In this document: positions 39,210 to 50,840 of the stretch, one piece after another
How the letters are laid out: each line of letters starts with the position of its first letter
How positions within the stretch are numbered: the stretch's first letter is position 1
Assembly (NCBI RefSeq): GCF_963678635.1
Contig: NC_087071.1
Span: forward strand, 372,001 to 436,000
Source: Symsagittifera roscoffensis
Taxonomy: Eukaryota > Xenacoelomorpha > Acoela > Convolutidae
DNA: 64,000 bases
Reading direction: 5' to 3'
Translations under genes and position numbers: made by a program
Notes under the pieces: model-generated
Told to the model about the DNA's origin: nothing
Databases searched by the model: none
Seen by the model: the letters and a program-made list of their open reading frames with translations, nothing else

Positions 39210-41253
39210 CCGGGTTGACCAAAAATTTTTATCACACAATTCTCATAAATGGGAAATTTTTTTTCATACAATTTCCAAACGTACAGAAGTTTGCATGAAA
39301 ATTTCTATAATAAACAATTTCCCATAATTGAAAATTGTATGAGAGGTGTTTTCTCCATAAACCAAAAAGGTGTTTTTTGCTACTAACTTTAATTTCTGAA
39401 CATTTTTCGGTTGTTTCCAAACTAACACAAGTGACAAAAATCTTGGTTACTCAAAACACCAAAGGTTGGACGGTCTTGCTTTCACAATGCTTAGAAAACG
39501 ACAGGAATTGTCTTCGAGTTGTCTTTCACAAATGATATAACAAAAGTAACAAACCTTTATTTTTTGGCAAAATTTTTCATTGATGGTTATTTCAAATTTT
39601 TGAAATTTCAAATTATTGATCAGCGCATACATAAACACGCCATACGAAAAAAAATAGGCTTTTTCAGCGTTTTTGAAAAAAAAATTTTATGTGAAAAGAA
39701 AAAAAAAGCCAACATTATCGTATCCAGGACTACGTTATGCACACAAAAAATTAATTTTTGCATGCAAAATTTTTTTTCGGTAAATGTGTGCTTGCGTAGA
39801 AAATTCAAGTTGCGGTTAAAAACATTTGGGGCAGTTTTTCAAGTGTCACGGCTAAAGTTTTGTTTATCAAAAAAATGATTATCATACCAGTTTCATAGAA
39901 TGGGAATCTCATGATAAACAATTTTTGTTAAAAAAAATTGAAAAAATGGGCCAACTTGATCTAATTTAATCGGGAAACGAATCAAGCTACAAAAACTTAA
40001 CCTAAAAATTAAACTTACAAAAAAGTCTCTTAAAAGGTTTTCCTGAAAAAAAAATTAATGAAAAGAATTGCTTATCATACAATTTTCATAATAGAAAACC
40101 CTCTGATAAACATTTTTTCTATAGAACCCATGCATGCAATTGTATGATAAGCATTTTTTTTTCTAAGGAGGTCAATCTGGCATGATAACTTTTTTTGCAA
40201 CATTATAACAAATTATAATCAATTATAATTGATTATAAATTTTCGTAAAACCTCTTTTAATCACTTATAAACTGTTGTCTATTATATTAAACTATAATCC
40301 TTTTTTTCTGTCAAAAATCTTTGAAAGTGAGATGTCTTGTCACTCTTTGGTTCATCTGAACACAAAGTCTTACCAGGAAACAAAAACTCCCTAGAGGTCC
40401 CATCATAATAATTGAATGAATCCCGCAGAAGGAGAAATAAAAACTACTTTAATTAAATCATGAAACTAAATCAGTGTGCTGAAATTTTTTTTGGTCAATT
40501 TTTTAGGACAGTTGAACAGAGTGGTGACAAGAAATACTGATTTGAAAATTTTTTTGAAACAAATGCTTATCATACAATTTCCATATACGACACAAAATTT
40601 TTCAGTAGTAATTTTGAAAACTTGCCGCAAAACTTTTTTTGTTTTTCTTTTCAACCGCAAATCTAATTTTGTACGCTAACAAACATTTTTCTAAGAAGAA
40701 TTTTTGCATGCAAAATATAATTTTTTGTGTGCATAACGTAGTCCTAGATACGATAAAAATGGCTTTTTTTCTTTTAATTTATTTTTTTTTCAAGAACACT
40801 GAAAATTCCTATTTCTTTTCAATGGCGGGTTTTTGTATGCATTGATCAATGTCTGATAATTTGAAAATTCAAAAATTTAAAATAATCATCATTGAAAAGT
40901 TTTGCCAAAATTTTAAAGTTTGTTACTTTTTTATCTAATTTGTGAATGACAACTCGAAGAAAATTCAGGTCGTTGTTCATGCATTGTAAATGCAAGATCG
41001 TCCAACCTTTGTTGCTTTGAGAAATCAAGGTCTTTGTCACTTGTGTCGGTTGCAAACAGAACCCAAAAAAATTCAGAAAATAAAATTAGAAACAACATTT
41101 TGGATTATTGAGAAAACCCCTATCATACAATTTTCATTTATGGAAAATTGTTGATTATAGAGATTTCATACAATTTTCTGTACGTATGGAATTGTATGAA
41201 AAGAAATTTCCCATTTATGAGAATTGTATGATAAGCATTTTTGGTCAACCCGG
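39210..41253. mobile_element. 2-kb foldback element with ~720-bp inverted arms
   Basis: The left arm (39210 to about 39930) starts CCGGGTTGACCAAAAAT; the right arm (about 40530-41253) ends with the complement ATTTTTGGTCAACCCGG. Inward, the arms stay recognisable through CATACAATTTTC, ACAAGTGACAAA, AAAGGTTGGACG, TTCGAGTTGTC, GACTACGTTATGCACACAAA and TTTGCATGCAAAA. Arm identity is perhaps 75-80 percent by eye. The spacer of about 600 bp contains a copy of the dispersed repeat. Open frames inside (up to 119 codons) appear on both arms as mirror images and lack motifs, so no transposase is encoded. No target-site duplication is clear. It may be a non-autonomous Foldback-type transposon or an inverted duplication. 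Confidence 0.65.
40245..40495 (+). repeat. Dispersed repeat, copy B
   Basis: Homologous in order to 1360-1590 (shared AGATGTCTTGT, GAACACAAA, GAAACAAAA, AATCATGAAA, CAGTGTGCTGA). It fills most of the spacer between the two arms of the foldback element, so it may be internal sequence of that element family or an older resident captured by it. Confidence 0.55.
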
Positions 41254-42045
41254 CGAGTATATAATGGTGTTTTAAGCCATGTATTAGACACTGCACGTAG
41301 CAGATATCGATGTGTAACATACCTCTGTTGCTATTCGAGAGTGGACTTCCGCCTCCCATACTCCCCCTCTCCCCCTTGGTGGCCCCTGCAGAGTAACGTG
41401 GTGGCTGATTGGAGTGTGAGGATGGGGAGGGAGTGGGTACTAGATTGAGGAGGTAGTAGGGGGCATTGGACACGAACCCGTCTGGGCCGAAGTGGAGTGA
41501 GTGGGGGGTGGGGCCATTCAGTCGCACAGACACCCCCTTCACCTTCACATGTCTGCACACAACACAACTCAACACAAATCAACTCAACACAACTCAACAG
41601 AACACAACTAGATGGGAGACAACATTTGTCCACCAATCAAACACTCATATTGAGACTCAACTGAAACATGTAAGTTTATGAGGTATAAAAAAGCGAAAGA
41701 AACTTCAAAGAGTAAATTTGCGAGTAGTTTTTTCGCACCAGGCAAAAAAACACACCCATTAAAAACAATAAAATTAACAGTATGCTAATGTTGCAATTGT
41801 TCGAGTTAACTTATTATTTTCTATGTTACGTATGCCCATTATCTTAGTGATGTTCCTCTAAGATTTCGGGAATTCCTCTAATGCTGTTAGTGCCGGCAAA
41901 ACTCTAAACAAGTCTTATATACATTTTTAGGTACCTAAATCTTTCTTCTTTTGTCCAAATCAATGGTCTTTTTTGAATACCTTGTGTTGATAGGAATTAG
42001 TATTGAAAACTCTCAATTCACTGCTTGTTGCAGAAGCAAGATTAC
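41254..42045. other. Non-coding flank with GC-rich patch and CAACA/CAACT microsatellite
   Basis: 41335-41560 is GC-rich against an AT-rich background. At about 41557-41609 an imperfect 5/10-bp repeat of CAACA/CAACT units runs for roughly 50 bp. Open frames of 70-145 codons overlap on both strands here, are low-complexity and show no domain. The remainder up to the LTR at 42046 is ordinary AT-rich sequence. Confidence 0.45.
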
Positions 42046-42455
42046 TGAGTTATGTCCGATGTGGTTAACTCATAGAGTAATTTCGGATAGGGTACACCGT
42101 CTGCTCGTCACGCTATCTTATTTTCGGCCGGATAGATTCGTGCAACTTCTTAGTCTAATACCGATCCTAATCTTACTCTTATACTTTCTAGTCTCAGGGT
42201 GTTTATTTAGTCTCTGCTAGGCTCAATAGATCTAGGGTATACTGGTTTGTTGCGGCTGCTGAAGTTCTCTTGGAGAGACAACTAATTTCTAAGTTAAATT
42301 CAAATCTCTCTGGTGCTGAAATTACAAGTAATTTCAGCACTTACAAATAAACGGGTTGTTAGTTAGATGGATCATGATTGGTTAATATTAAATACTTTAC
42401 AGTGGTAAAATATCTAATTTATCCAATCATAAAATGTAGTTTAGATCAGGTTCCA
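42046..42455 (-). repeat. 3' LTR
   Basis: 410 bp, TG...CA on the minus strand, paired with 58083-58492. Differences from the other LTR are ten substitutions, including TTATTTAG versus TTAACTAG and AAACGGG versus AAGTGGG. It contains the 28-bp dyad at 42313-42340 and a TATAAG word around 42178-42183. Confidence 0.95.
42313..42340. promoter_or_regulatory. 28-bp perfect dyad in the 3' LTR
   Basis: GTGCTGAAATTAC, two bases, then its exact complement GTAATTTCAGCAC. It is unchanged between the two LTRs although they differ elsewhere. On the coding strand it lies upstream of the TATAAG word, which would put it in U3. A protein-binding dyad is the simplest reading; an RNA hairpin is possible if it is transcribed. 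Confidence 0.6.
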
Positions 42456-43333
42456 CCCATCCGGGTTTTACAGAGTTTTTTAGAATTATCTTTCTGCAAT
42501 TCAAAGGATGGATGATGAACGTTGGTATTTGGCGAACATCGATTCTTGTCCGGTTCCTCTTGTTAGAGAAGTTCCAGGACGCTGGAGTTAGGGGCATCAA
42601 TCGTTGTGTCTTCTTGTGACAACGACTGTGTTTCCCAACGAAATCAATCTGATTTCAAAATGGTTTGCTATGACGGGTTTTTCTGTATTATGTAGAGAAC
42701 TTGTTTTGTGTTCAACCTCGTCTGGGAATGGCGTGGGTACCGTTGGTTTTCTTTTCTTAGTCATGCTGTTATTTTATGATTTGTGGTGTTTAGTAAGCTG
42801 CGTTGGCTAGTTTGGTTTAGTATATAGTTCCTTTCCAACCGGGTTAAAGGAAAGTTTGAAACTTGTTATCGTGTGTTAGAGTTGTTGAGTGTGAAAACTT
42901 GAAACTTAAAATCTTTATTTAAACATTTTTTCGTGGGCGAGCTGTGCGAGTTTAGATAGAATTCCTGTGCGAGTGAATGAAAATATCAAAAGGTTAGTAC
43001 TGCATTTTCATTTTATTAATTTATTACATAGAATTTCAATTTTACTGCTAGTTTTGGGGGAAATTTAAAGTTATAAATTTTCATCATAATTAAATTTACT
43101 GCTTTATGGGGGAATAATTTATAAATTAATTTACTACATTTGGTATGAATTTTATCAGATTATCTTGTGTAAAATATTAATGAAGTTTAGAAGAATTTTA
43201 ACAAGTTTATTTTTTATTTTTCTTTTCTGTTTTTTTGCAGATGATCGTGGTATGAAGACTAAAAATGTAAAAGAAACATGAGTAAAGAATGGTTAGTACT
43301 AATTTAAATTTATTAGTTAAGAAGATATTTAAA
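42456..43333 (-). other. 3' untranslated part of the LTR element
   Basis: Between the ORF4 stop and the 3' LTR lie about 880 bp without a coding frame supported by motifs; plus-strand frames here are shadows. Next to the LTR the minus strand reads AAAACCCGGATGGG before TGGAAC, so GGATGGG would have to serve as a short, weak polypurine tract. No better purine run is adjacent to the LTR. Confidence 0.45.
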
Positions 43334-45255
43334 TTATACTTGCCTGTTAATCGTCTGGGAAAAGCCGTGGGGAAAGATGTCGTGTATTATGTCCGAAGTT
43401 GTTAGTAATTTTGCTAGTATGCGAATGATGTTTTTAGTTTGGAGCAGTGGCCAAAGCAATTGAAGTGCTTTAATGGTTTTTAGTTCTTCGGTGCCTACTG
43501 CAAACTCATAAGGTGTGTTTTGAATGAGGTTATATATTTTGTGATTATATTTAGTATTGTGAATAAATTCTAATATTGGGATTTCTATAGGTTGGATAAA
43601 TTCATGTGGGATAAGGAAGGGTCTGGATTCTTCGGCATTAAAGGCCTTCGTGATGGGACAAAATATATACATTTGTGTTACTGGTTCATAATTGCGGAGG
43701 ATGCCGTGGAGGTTAGTATCCTTGATGCAATAGGTGAAATTAAGAAAAAATGGTGAAGTGTACTTCGAGTTAAGAAACTGAAAACGATGGTGTGGTTGTC
43801 TTGATGGAGTATGTAAATCAAAAAGATTTTGTATAAAGCGATAGTATGTATATGTGTGAGTCTGTTTAGTGCGTAACATAATGTCGTGTGAACAGTGCAA
43901 ATCGCGTTCATGTGGTGCAAGGAAGTGAAAGGTTAGTGAAAATAATTGAAATTTTTCTTTACAACTTTCGTAAGCTTGCATATCAGTTAGTGCTTCAGAA
44001 ATGATGTGATCATTTTTTCTAACAAAAAAATTAAGTGTGCATACATATGATGTATTGATGAAGAATTTTTCTGTTAGTTGTGGGTTAGCGAAGCGGTCGT
44101 CATCTAAAAATTGGTCTTGATTAGTTCGGATGATATTATGGTCGTAATATTCTATTGTAAATTCGTTAGCTCGGGGTGTAGTGAATGTTTTTAGTGATTT
44201 TTTATATCCTATATAATTAAATTGTCTATGTGTTAGTGGTGTGGTGAGTCGATACAGCATATCTTTATTCTTTTCTATATCGTTATGAGTATTAGATAGT
44301 GGCAGGCAAAGGGGATTAGTAAAATGGTAATATGCTGTCCAATGAAGTGTAGGCATTAAAACATGTTCATCTACAAAACTACGTGTGTCGTTAGTGTCGT
44401 TAGGTGTGTTTAAAGTATATTGTGGGAATGAGGGTAAGGTGATTGCTGGAAAATCTTTCGTGTTGGTGTGGTGTGGATGATTAATATACTCGCAGGCTGT
44501 TCCTGGTTTGGTCGGGAATGGATGGTTTGGGAATTTTCTTTTGAAAGTGCGACAAGTTCGGTGATTGCTATTTGATGATTCGGTGGATGTGGATGATTGT
44601 GCTAATGATGCAGTATAAGCTGAGGAGGGTGTAGGAGTAGGTGGGTTTGAGGATTCTATTGTGGATGAAATTTGATTTATAGTGAGGGTGTTAGGGTGTA
44701 TTAGCTGTTGTTGTAGGGTGATAAAATTATCGAGTTCTTGGGTGATTTGGGGAGTATCGGGAGAATAAGATGATCGATCGGAATGAAATGGAGAATAGGT
44801 TGGGGTTACTTGTGAAACATAAGAGGGAGTAGAAACGGACGGGAGTGGATTATTTAGTGGGATCGGTCGAAAAGGGGGCTTTGAAAAAACTGAGGAGTTG
44901 GTTTGAAAATTATTGGATGGAGATGGATCGGAGTCTGCAAATTCGTCAGGGGTTTCTATATTAGGGTTATTAAGTTGTGAAATGGAGTAAAAAAACTGAA
45001 ATATCTGAATTAGTATCCGAATTCATGCTTGATGTTATATTAATAGTTGGAAAATCGGGTGGCGGGAAGCAAAAAGTGGGATTATTAAGATTGGAGTGTT
45101 GAGGTTGGTTGGATGGTAATTTGAGCGGTGTAGGGATCCAAGTTGTCGGCTCATCGTGGGCTAAAAAAATGATTATTTTGAGACTGAAAAGTGGTGGTAT
45201 GGGGTTGTTCTATAATTTGTTCATATTTATTATCATCTTGTGAGTGATGTGTCAT
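43334..45255 (-). pseudogene. ORF4: unknown protein downstream of env, ~640 codons, two frame breaks
   Basis: I do not recognise this protein. The longest Met-started piece is 44356-43334 (340 codons), but the same frame stays open upstream to about 44990. The natural start is probably the ATG at 45255, 34 nt after the env stop, reached through two 1-nt indels at A7 runs (45163-45169 and 44989-44995). The first ~300 residues are Ser/Pro/Thr/Asn-rich and look disordered (SNSNHRTCRTFKRKF near their end). The last ~340 residues look folded, with mixed hydrophobic, aromatic and charged residues, five Cys (for example YVCTLNFF, YESCKEKF, MYIFCPITKAF) and many His. There is no signal peptide or membrane span in the C-terminal part. 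Standard Gypsy elements do not have a gene here. Coding-strand composition is A/C-rich and G-poor like the rest of the element, arguing for long residence rather than recent capture. Confidence 0.6.
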
Positions 45256-45289
45256 TATATGTTGTATGGGACTTTGCGATATGTTTGGT

Positions 45290-47767
45290 CTAAAATTTGG
45301 GTTCTGTTATTGCTAGGTTTCGGAAATTACGTTGGACTAAGGATAATGGATGGTTATGTGGTAGGGGTGGCAACTGTGGTGCTGTAGGTGTTACTTCTAT
45401 GTTATTATGTTCTTCGTCGTATGTGTTCTGTCTTGTCGCTATTTTTGTTTTATATTCTTTTATTTGTGCGTCTAGAAGAATTTTGTTGATTGATGATGAA
45501 AAAATTTCGAAAAATCCTGCAAATAGTATGCGTGCTACACTTGCTTGTCTATTTACTTGTGTGTGTATAGCGCATGTGTTATAGATTCCTTTTAAGAGTG
45601 AAAAAAGAAATCCTATAAAGTTAAACATTGCGTATAGAATAGCTAATTTTTCTAAGATGTAATAGGGCCATCCTAGAAAATCGAGAATTTCATTTTTTAG
45701 TGTAACAAAGCTAAAAATATTTATAGGTGAAATATCTTGTGGTCTGTATTTTTCACCGTTTAGATATATATAGTCTTTAATGTCTTTAAAATATCCGCTA
45801 TAATCTTGTGTATAAATATCTGCAAATCCTGCGGTTTCGGCAAGTTTGCGTAAATTTTGGTCAATTGATTGTCTTTTTATAGTGTCCATTTGTGTTAATA
45901 ATTCTTGGAATTGTTGTGTTCTAATGTGGTGTTGGATATCTGATTTTGAATATATTCCAATTGATTGTAAATCAATATTTGGATTGCGAGCAATAGCTCT
46001 GATGCTTTCGGGTGAAAATTTTTTGAGTGATTGCATTAACGTGGGGTATGGGGTAAGAAGATAATATTTATCTTCATCAGGGTTCAATTGTACTACATTG
46101 TGGCTATTTTCTGATCCACATGGAACTGCGGTATCCCAAAAATATGTTCGTCTTGAAAGTGTGTCAACAAAATGTATTTCATTTTTATAAAAGATAGGGA
46201 TTCTTTTATAGCATCGTTTATCTTCAAAAACATATAGTGGTGATACTTTTTTGGTACAAGTATAAAACCATACAATGTTTCCTTCGTAGTCTAGAAAATT
46301 TGATCTATTACCTGATAATAAATATCCTGCGTAGGGTATTTTTAACACTGCTAGTGCAAGTGATTGTAGGATTTGTGTCCTTTCTAATTCGCATAGTTGG
46401 TGAAGTGTTTCTAATTCGGAGAGTGAAATTTCTTGAAAAATTCGACTAATCGTGTAGTCTAACTTCATATCTAAGTGGATATCATAGTGGATATTACCAA
46501 AATAAGAATTATTCATTAGTGATAGTTCTTGTAAACGTGTGCTTCTTGTGTCATGTGGCTTTAGATGTCCACCAGGTTGACCATTACTTTTTTGAAAGTT
46601 AAATGGTATATATGATGTTCCTTCGTGTAGAGGATGACCTGTGGCATAAAGGTCAGTTTTCATTTTTCCAGTGGTCATGTCGAAACTTTTTTCGTATTCA
46701 ACTAATATTTCAGAATATTGTGTTTTGTGAAGTGGGTTTCTGTATTTGCATGCGATTTCTGTTTCTTGATATATTTGAAAACGATACAATTTATTTTCTT
46801 TATTATGGACATTTCGAAAATCAGTACTTTGTTTTCGTGATGGATGGACTTGTTCATATGGAATTGATTGTAGAAAATATTTTTCGTGAATTTTTATCAT
46901 TCGAGCGTGTATTTTTGCTACTTGAAATGTTGTACATGTATCTTCGGGAAACCAAACAATTGTTGCTTGTGTCCGTGTTGTAGGATCAAAATAACCTTGA
47001 TCGTTTTTACAGGGTAGTCTAATTCCTTGATAGATCATTGTGTTGTCGGATAAATCTCGGGTGAGTTGTATTTTTTCGAGTTGTATTTTCCAATCGAAAA
47101 ACATTATTTCTTGATATCCTTTATTTTTTGTGTCTGCTTTGCAGTTTGATGGGTTATTTATACCAATGTGTGGTATCCAGTGTTTATCGTGTATGTCATA
47201 AGTTATTCTTCCGTGTGCGCCGTTGTATGGGTATTTTTCATCTAGTTTTATATGTCCTTGATATCTTTCAAGTTCTGCTTGATGTACAGAATCGGCAAAG
47301 ACTTGAAAATATACTATTTTTCTGTCGGTGTTTTTATTTCTTGTGATGTTTAATCTGAGTAGCTTGTTTTTACAATCATCGGGATTTAGATGTGGAAGTC
47401 GTTCTATATTACTTTGGTAGAATGATTCGTGGTCAAGTCGATTTTTATTTCCGTTTGAAACTTGTGAACAATGTACTTTCTTTTCGGAAAATGTTGCTGT
47501 AAATTTATATCATATGACTGTTGTTGCTCGGGCTTTTGAATATAGTGTCGCTCTTACATTTGTAGTTTCTATAGCTTGTGGTTCCGTTTCGCATTGTGAT
47601 ACTTGATTTATTGCATATTTGTGTAGTGTTTTTTGTTCATTTTCTTCACAATCGTAGTGTGTTATTAATAAGTCCTGGGGTCCTGTGCGGGGAGAAGGAT
47701 ATGTGTTCTGATCGGAGATTATTAGAAAAAAGAGTTGGAGAATTATCAATATTTTTAGAATATACAT
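45290..47767 (-). pseudogene. env: Envelope-like membrane glycoprotein (one nonsense codon)
   Basis: A single frame of 825 codons from the ATG at 47767 to the stop at 45290, broken only by TGA at 47510-47512 (codon 86). It starts with a hydrophobic signal peptide (YILKILIILQLFFLII). It continues with a Cys-containing ectodomain, including the spaced cluster WFYTC, KRCYKRIP and TAVPCGSEN at about 280-330 of the downstream 604-codon part, and a hydrophobic span at about 482-505 of that part (LAILYAMFNFIGFLFSLL). A cytoplasmic tail of about 100 residues ends Pro-rich. Position after pol, signal peptide, Cys-rich ectodomain and C-terminal anchor identify it as the element's envelope. The ectodomain pattern reminds me of chuvirus-type (class III-like) glycoproteins captured by some invertebrate Gypsy elements, but that family assignment is a weak inference. 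The start overlaps ORF2 by 13 nt. Confidence 0.7.
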
Positions 47768-48984
47768 GTGTATGATAATCCTGAGTACGGGTTATAAAAT
47801 GTGATGTAACCAATTGTCTTTTTGGTATACCTGTCGTATTTATATATCACTTCAGTTGTTATAAATGGTGGTGGTAGCGATTGAGCTGTTATATTTGGTG
47901 GGTTTAATGGGTAAGGATGTTGAGCAATGTTGTTTAGTTTAACCGTGATTTCAAATTTTAATTGTAGACTATTTTGTTGGAGTATTTGGATGTTATGGTC
48001 ACGAATGTCTTCGTGGATGTCTTGTCTATACTGTAGTCTATGGAGTGCCCAATTGTGGAGTCGGTTACTTTCTGGATGTTGTCCAAATAATGGTGGGGGT
48101 GCTGTGAACGTGTTCCAATCTAATCTTAAAGGGATATTTGTTGATGATTGTTCTCGATATCTAGCGTCGAGGTTATTTGGGAAATTTAAGTTAAAAGGTG
48201 GTGGTGAAATCTGGCTTATTGATGGTGTTGATGGTAGTGATAATGTTTCTGGTAGTGATGAGGATGTTGTTGTATCCGTAGAAATATCTATTGGATCATT
48301 GACTAAATTTAGTTCACCTTGTGTGAATGAATGTGTTGTCCAATATGGTAGTCGTGATGCCTGGTTTGGGGGGTTAAAGGGAGTTTCACGTATTTGTTCA
48401 GATGTTGGTGTTGAACCTAAGTAATCTGAGGGTATAATTGAGGTGCTACATTGTGAAAGAAGTGCAGGGGTTTCCGGTAATATGCTAATTGGGTTTTCTG
48501 GAGTACTTGGTGATGGGGATTGGGGTATATCAAAATGAACTCGGGGGGTTTGAAAATTTCTATTTCGTCGTGGATGTATAATTTGTCTATTTATTTCAAC
48601 TGTATTTTGGTTTTGACTAATATTTCTTATTCTACTTAATTCTTGTGGTAGTGTTGGGTACAAGTTATATGTTGGTTCACTTAGAGGTGCCTGTCGCTGA
48701 ACTGGTTCTAATGGTTCAGATAAGCGAGCGTGTCGTTCTTCAAAAGTGTATGGGTTATCTTGGAAAGAAATTCGTGTAGATGTTTGGGAGTTTTGGGTAG
48801 TTGTAGGTATTGTCGGGTTTTCTTGGGATGTTTTTGGTGAAGACTGACTGTGTGATTGTTGGTTAGTAATTGTTGAGGGTTTTTTGATTGATTTCTTTTA
48901 GTGAAAAAAATTATGTTTATTGTGGTATTCTTCAAGAAAAAGAATTAAAAGGATTGTTGCTGAGGCGAATGTTATGATTGCCAT
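47755..48984 (-). pseudogene. ORF2: Pro/Ser/Thr-rich protein between pol and env
   Basis: Unrecognised. The clean Met-started frame is 48663-47755 (302 codons); the same frame is open upstream to a TAA at 48898-48900. Beyond that stop, still in frame, is an ATG at 48984 followed by a hydrophobic stretch (AIITFASATILLILFLEEYH), which overlaps the end of pol by about 53 nt. As an intact gene it would be about 409 codons: an N-terminal membrane or signal-anchor segment, a long Ser/Pro/Thr/Gln-rich region (ISQISPPPFNLNFPNN), and a more ordered C-terminus (RLHNWALHRLQYRQDIHEDI). The stop codon overlaps the env start by 13 nt. The overlaps at both ends suggest compact expression, perhaps from a spliced mRNA shared with env. 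A mucin-like second surface protein is possible; no family was identified. Confidence 0.55.
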
Positions 48985-50840
48985 TTTTGTATGGTGACAT
49001 TCCTAGAGTTGTCGTAATTTGTGAATTATATGCTAAGGGAAATAATTTTACATCTGCTGACCATTCTGTGTATCTTGTATCATTTCCATTTATGATACAT
49101 CTTAGATATTCTTGTAGTGAACGGTTCATACCTTCGACTAAACCGTTTGTCCAAGGTGCATGAGATGTGAGCGGTTTGTGCTTAATGTTATATAAATGAC
49201 ATAGTGTGATGATTTCATTATTTATGAATTCTGTACCGTTGTCTGTAACTAAAATTTCGGGTAATCCGAATTTAGCTATCCAGTGTTCATAAAGTGTTGT
49301 GTAAGCATAATAAGCGTTACAATGTGGTACTGGGTTGAGTGCTACATAATGTGTAATTGCATCAACAATTACCATAATGTAGGAGTTTCCTTCAGAGGAT
49401 GGTGAAATTGATCCTTTTGTATCGAATGAAATACGGTGGTTAAAATATAAACTTTGTCCTTTAAAATCTTGTTTTTGTGCTATTTGTTTTTGATTTGGAT
49501 AAGGTTTATTTAGCTGACATACTATACAATCATTGCATAGTACTTTTATCCAAATTGGTGCATTTGGGAAATAAAAATTTTGTGTAAAACTTGAATATGT
49601 TTTTTCTGATCCAGAGTGTCCTTTAGTGTTTTGTGTATGTGAAATGTTAAAAGCTATTAAAATCATACTTAAAGGGAGACAGGGAACTGTAGAATCAATT
49701 ATTTGGTATTCTAGAAGGTCTGTGTTTTCATTAAATGTTGTATTATTAAATTTTCGGAAATATCGGAGGAGTGTTTTATTTCCTAAAATTGTGGTATCTG
49801 CCTTTACGGGCTTAGTTTTGTATTTGTGCCATGATTTTAGTTGTCTAATTACTGGGTCAAGATTTTGATATTGTTTCAAGATATTAATTGTAATTTTATC
49901 TAATGGAGGGAGAAAAATATTTTCAATTTCTAATTTAGATAAGGGAATTGTGTCAAGTGGGTCATGGAGGTCAAAAACTTGATTTATTGTGTATTTTGAA
50001 TCATTTGTTTGTGGTCCTGATAAATTTATTTTATCAGTTAAATTTTCTTTTTCAATTGACGGAAAAAGGTTTTTTTTATTTGAGTGGTGTTTTATTCGTT
50101 TTTGTTGGGTGTTATTTTTTATCCATTGTGAGTATGGAATTGGTTTGAAAGTTGATGTTCCAAGTAGATCAACTTCGTAGTGATTATTTTGGCAATCTAA
50201 GTAAAGTGGGAAGTCTTGAAGGTTATTTATTTGTGATTGTTCAATGTCAGTTTTTACTGCATATTTGCATTCTAGTCGGGGTGATGTTTCGTCTTTTCCA
50301 AGGTAAAATTTTATAATTTTGGGTATTAAAATTGTAGTTTTTCGTGTAAGTAATTCAGGTGGTGTATTTCGACTTAATGTATCTGGTAATGCAAGATTCT
50401 TTCCTGCTTTCCAAACTATATGTACGTTTGGAAATTTCCTTAGAATTAATTGAAATCTATAAACTCGGTGATTTGGATTTGACTTTTGTGTAAAGAGAAA
50501 AATGATTGGTTTATGATCTGTGAATAGAACTGTTGGATGTTTTGATCCAAGTATCAGAAATTCATATTCTGTAAGTGTATAATTTATAGCTGTACATTCT
50601 CTCATTGAAGTTGAGAGTCGTAGCTCTGCTTGAGTGATTAATCGGGAATTTGCTGATATAAGGTTCATTTTATTTGTACCACTGTGTGATTGTAGTAATG
50701 CTGCGCCGATGCCAAAATTTGAAGCATCGCACATTGCATAGAATGGTTGATTTGGATCTGGGATTGTGTTTGAAATTTGTTCAGTTAAAAGTTTTTTAAT
50801 TTCTTCAAATCGTGTTTGATGTTCAGTGGTCCATTCAAAT
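48932..50840 (-). pseudogene. pol: Pol, RNase H and integrase part
   Basis: The clean frame from the Met at 50734 is 600 codons; it continues the RT reading frame after a 1-nt indel near 50830-50840. RNase H residues are D3 (MCDASNFGIG), E46, D73 (LFTDHKP) and D118 (LPDTLSR). The integrase N-terminal zinc site is H366, H373, C403 and C406 (SHTQNTKGHSG; CNDCIVC). The integrase core has D438, D498 (VTDNGTEF) and E534 (NGLVEGMN), giving D-x59-D-x35-E. Every catalytic residue is present. The protein ends soon after SPYKNG with no chromodomain. Together these domains remove RNA from the hybrid and insert the cDNA. Confidence 0.9.

Noticed and set aside
41138-41681. Frames of 70-145 codons on both strands beside the foldback element
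   Set aside because: They span the foldback arm end, a GC-rich patch and a CAACA/CAACT microsatellite; composition explains them.
48708-48935. 75-codon frame just after pol
   Set aside because: It is an alternative frame over ORF2; the ORF2 frame is longer, overlaps pol and env neatly and has a consistent composition.
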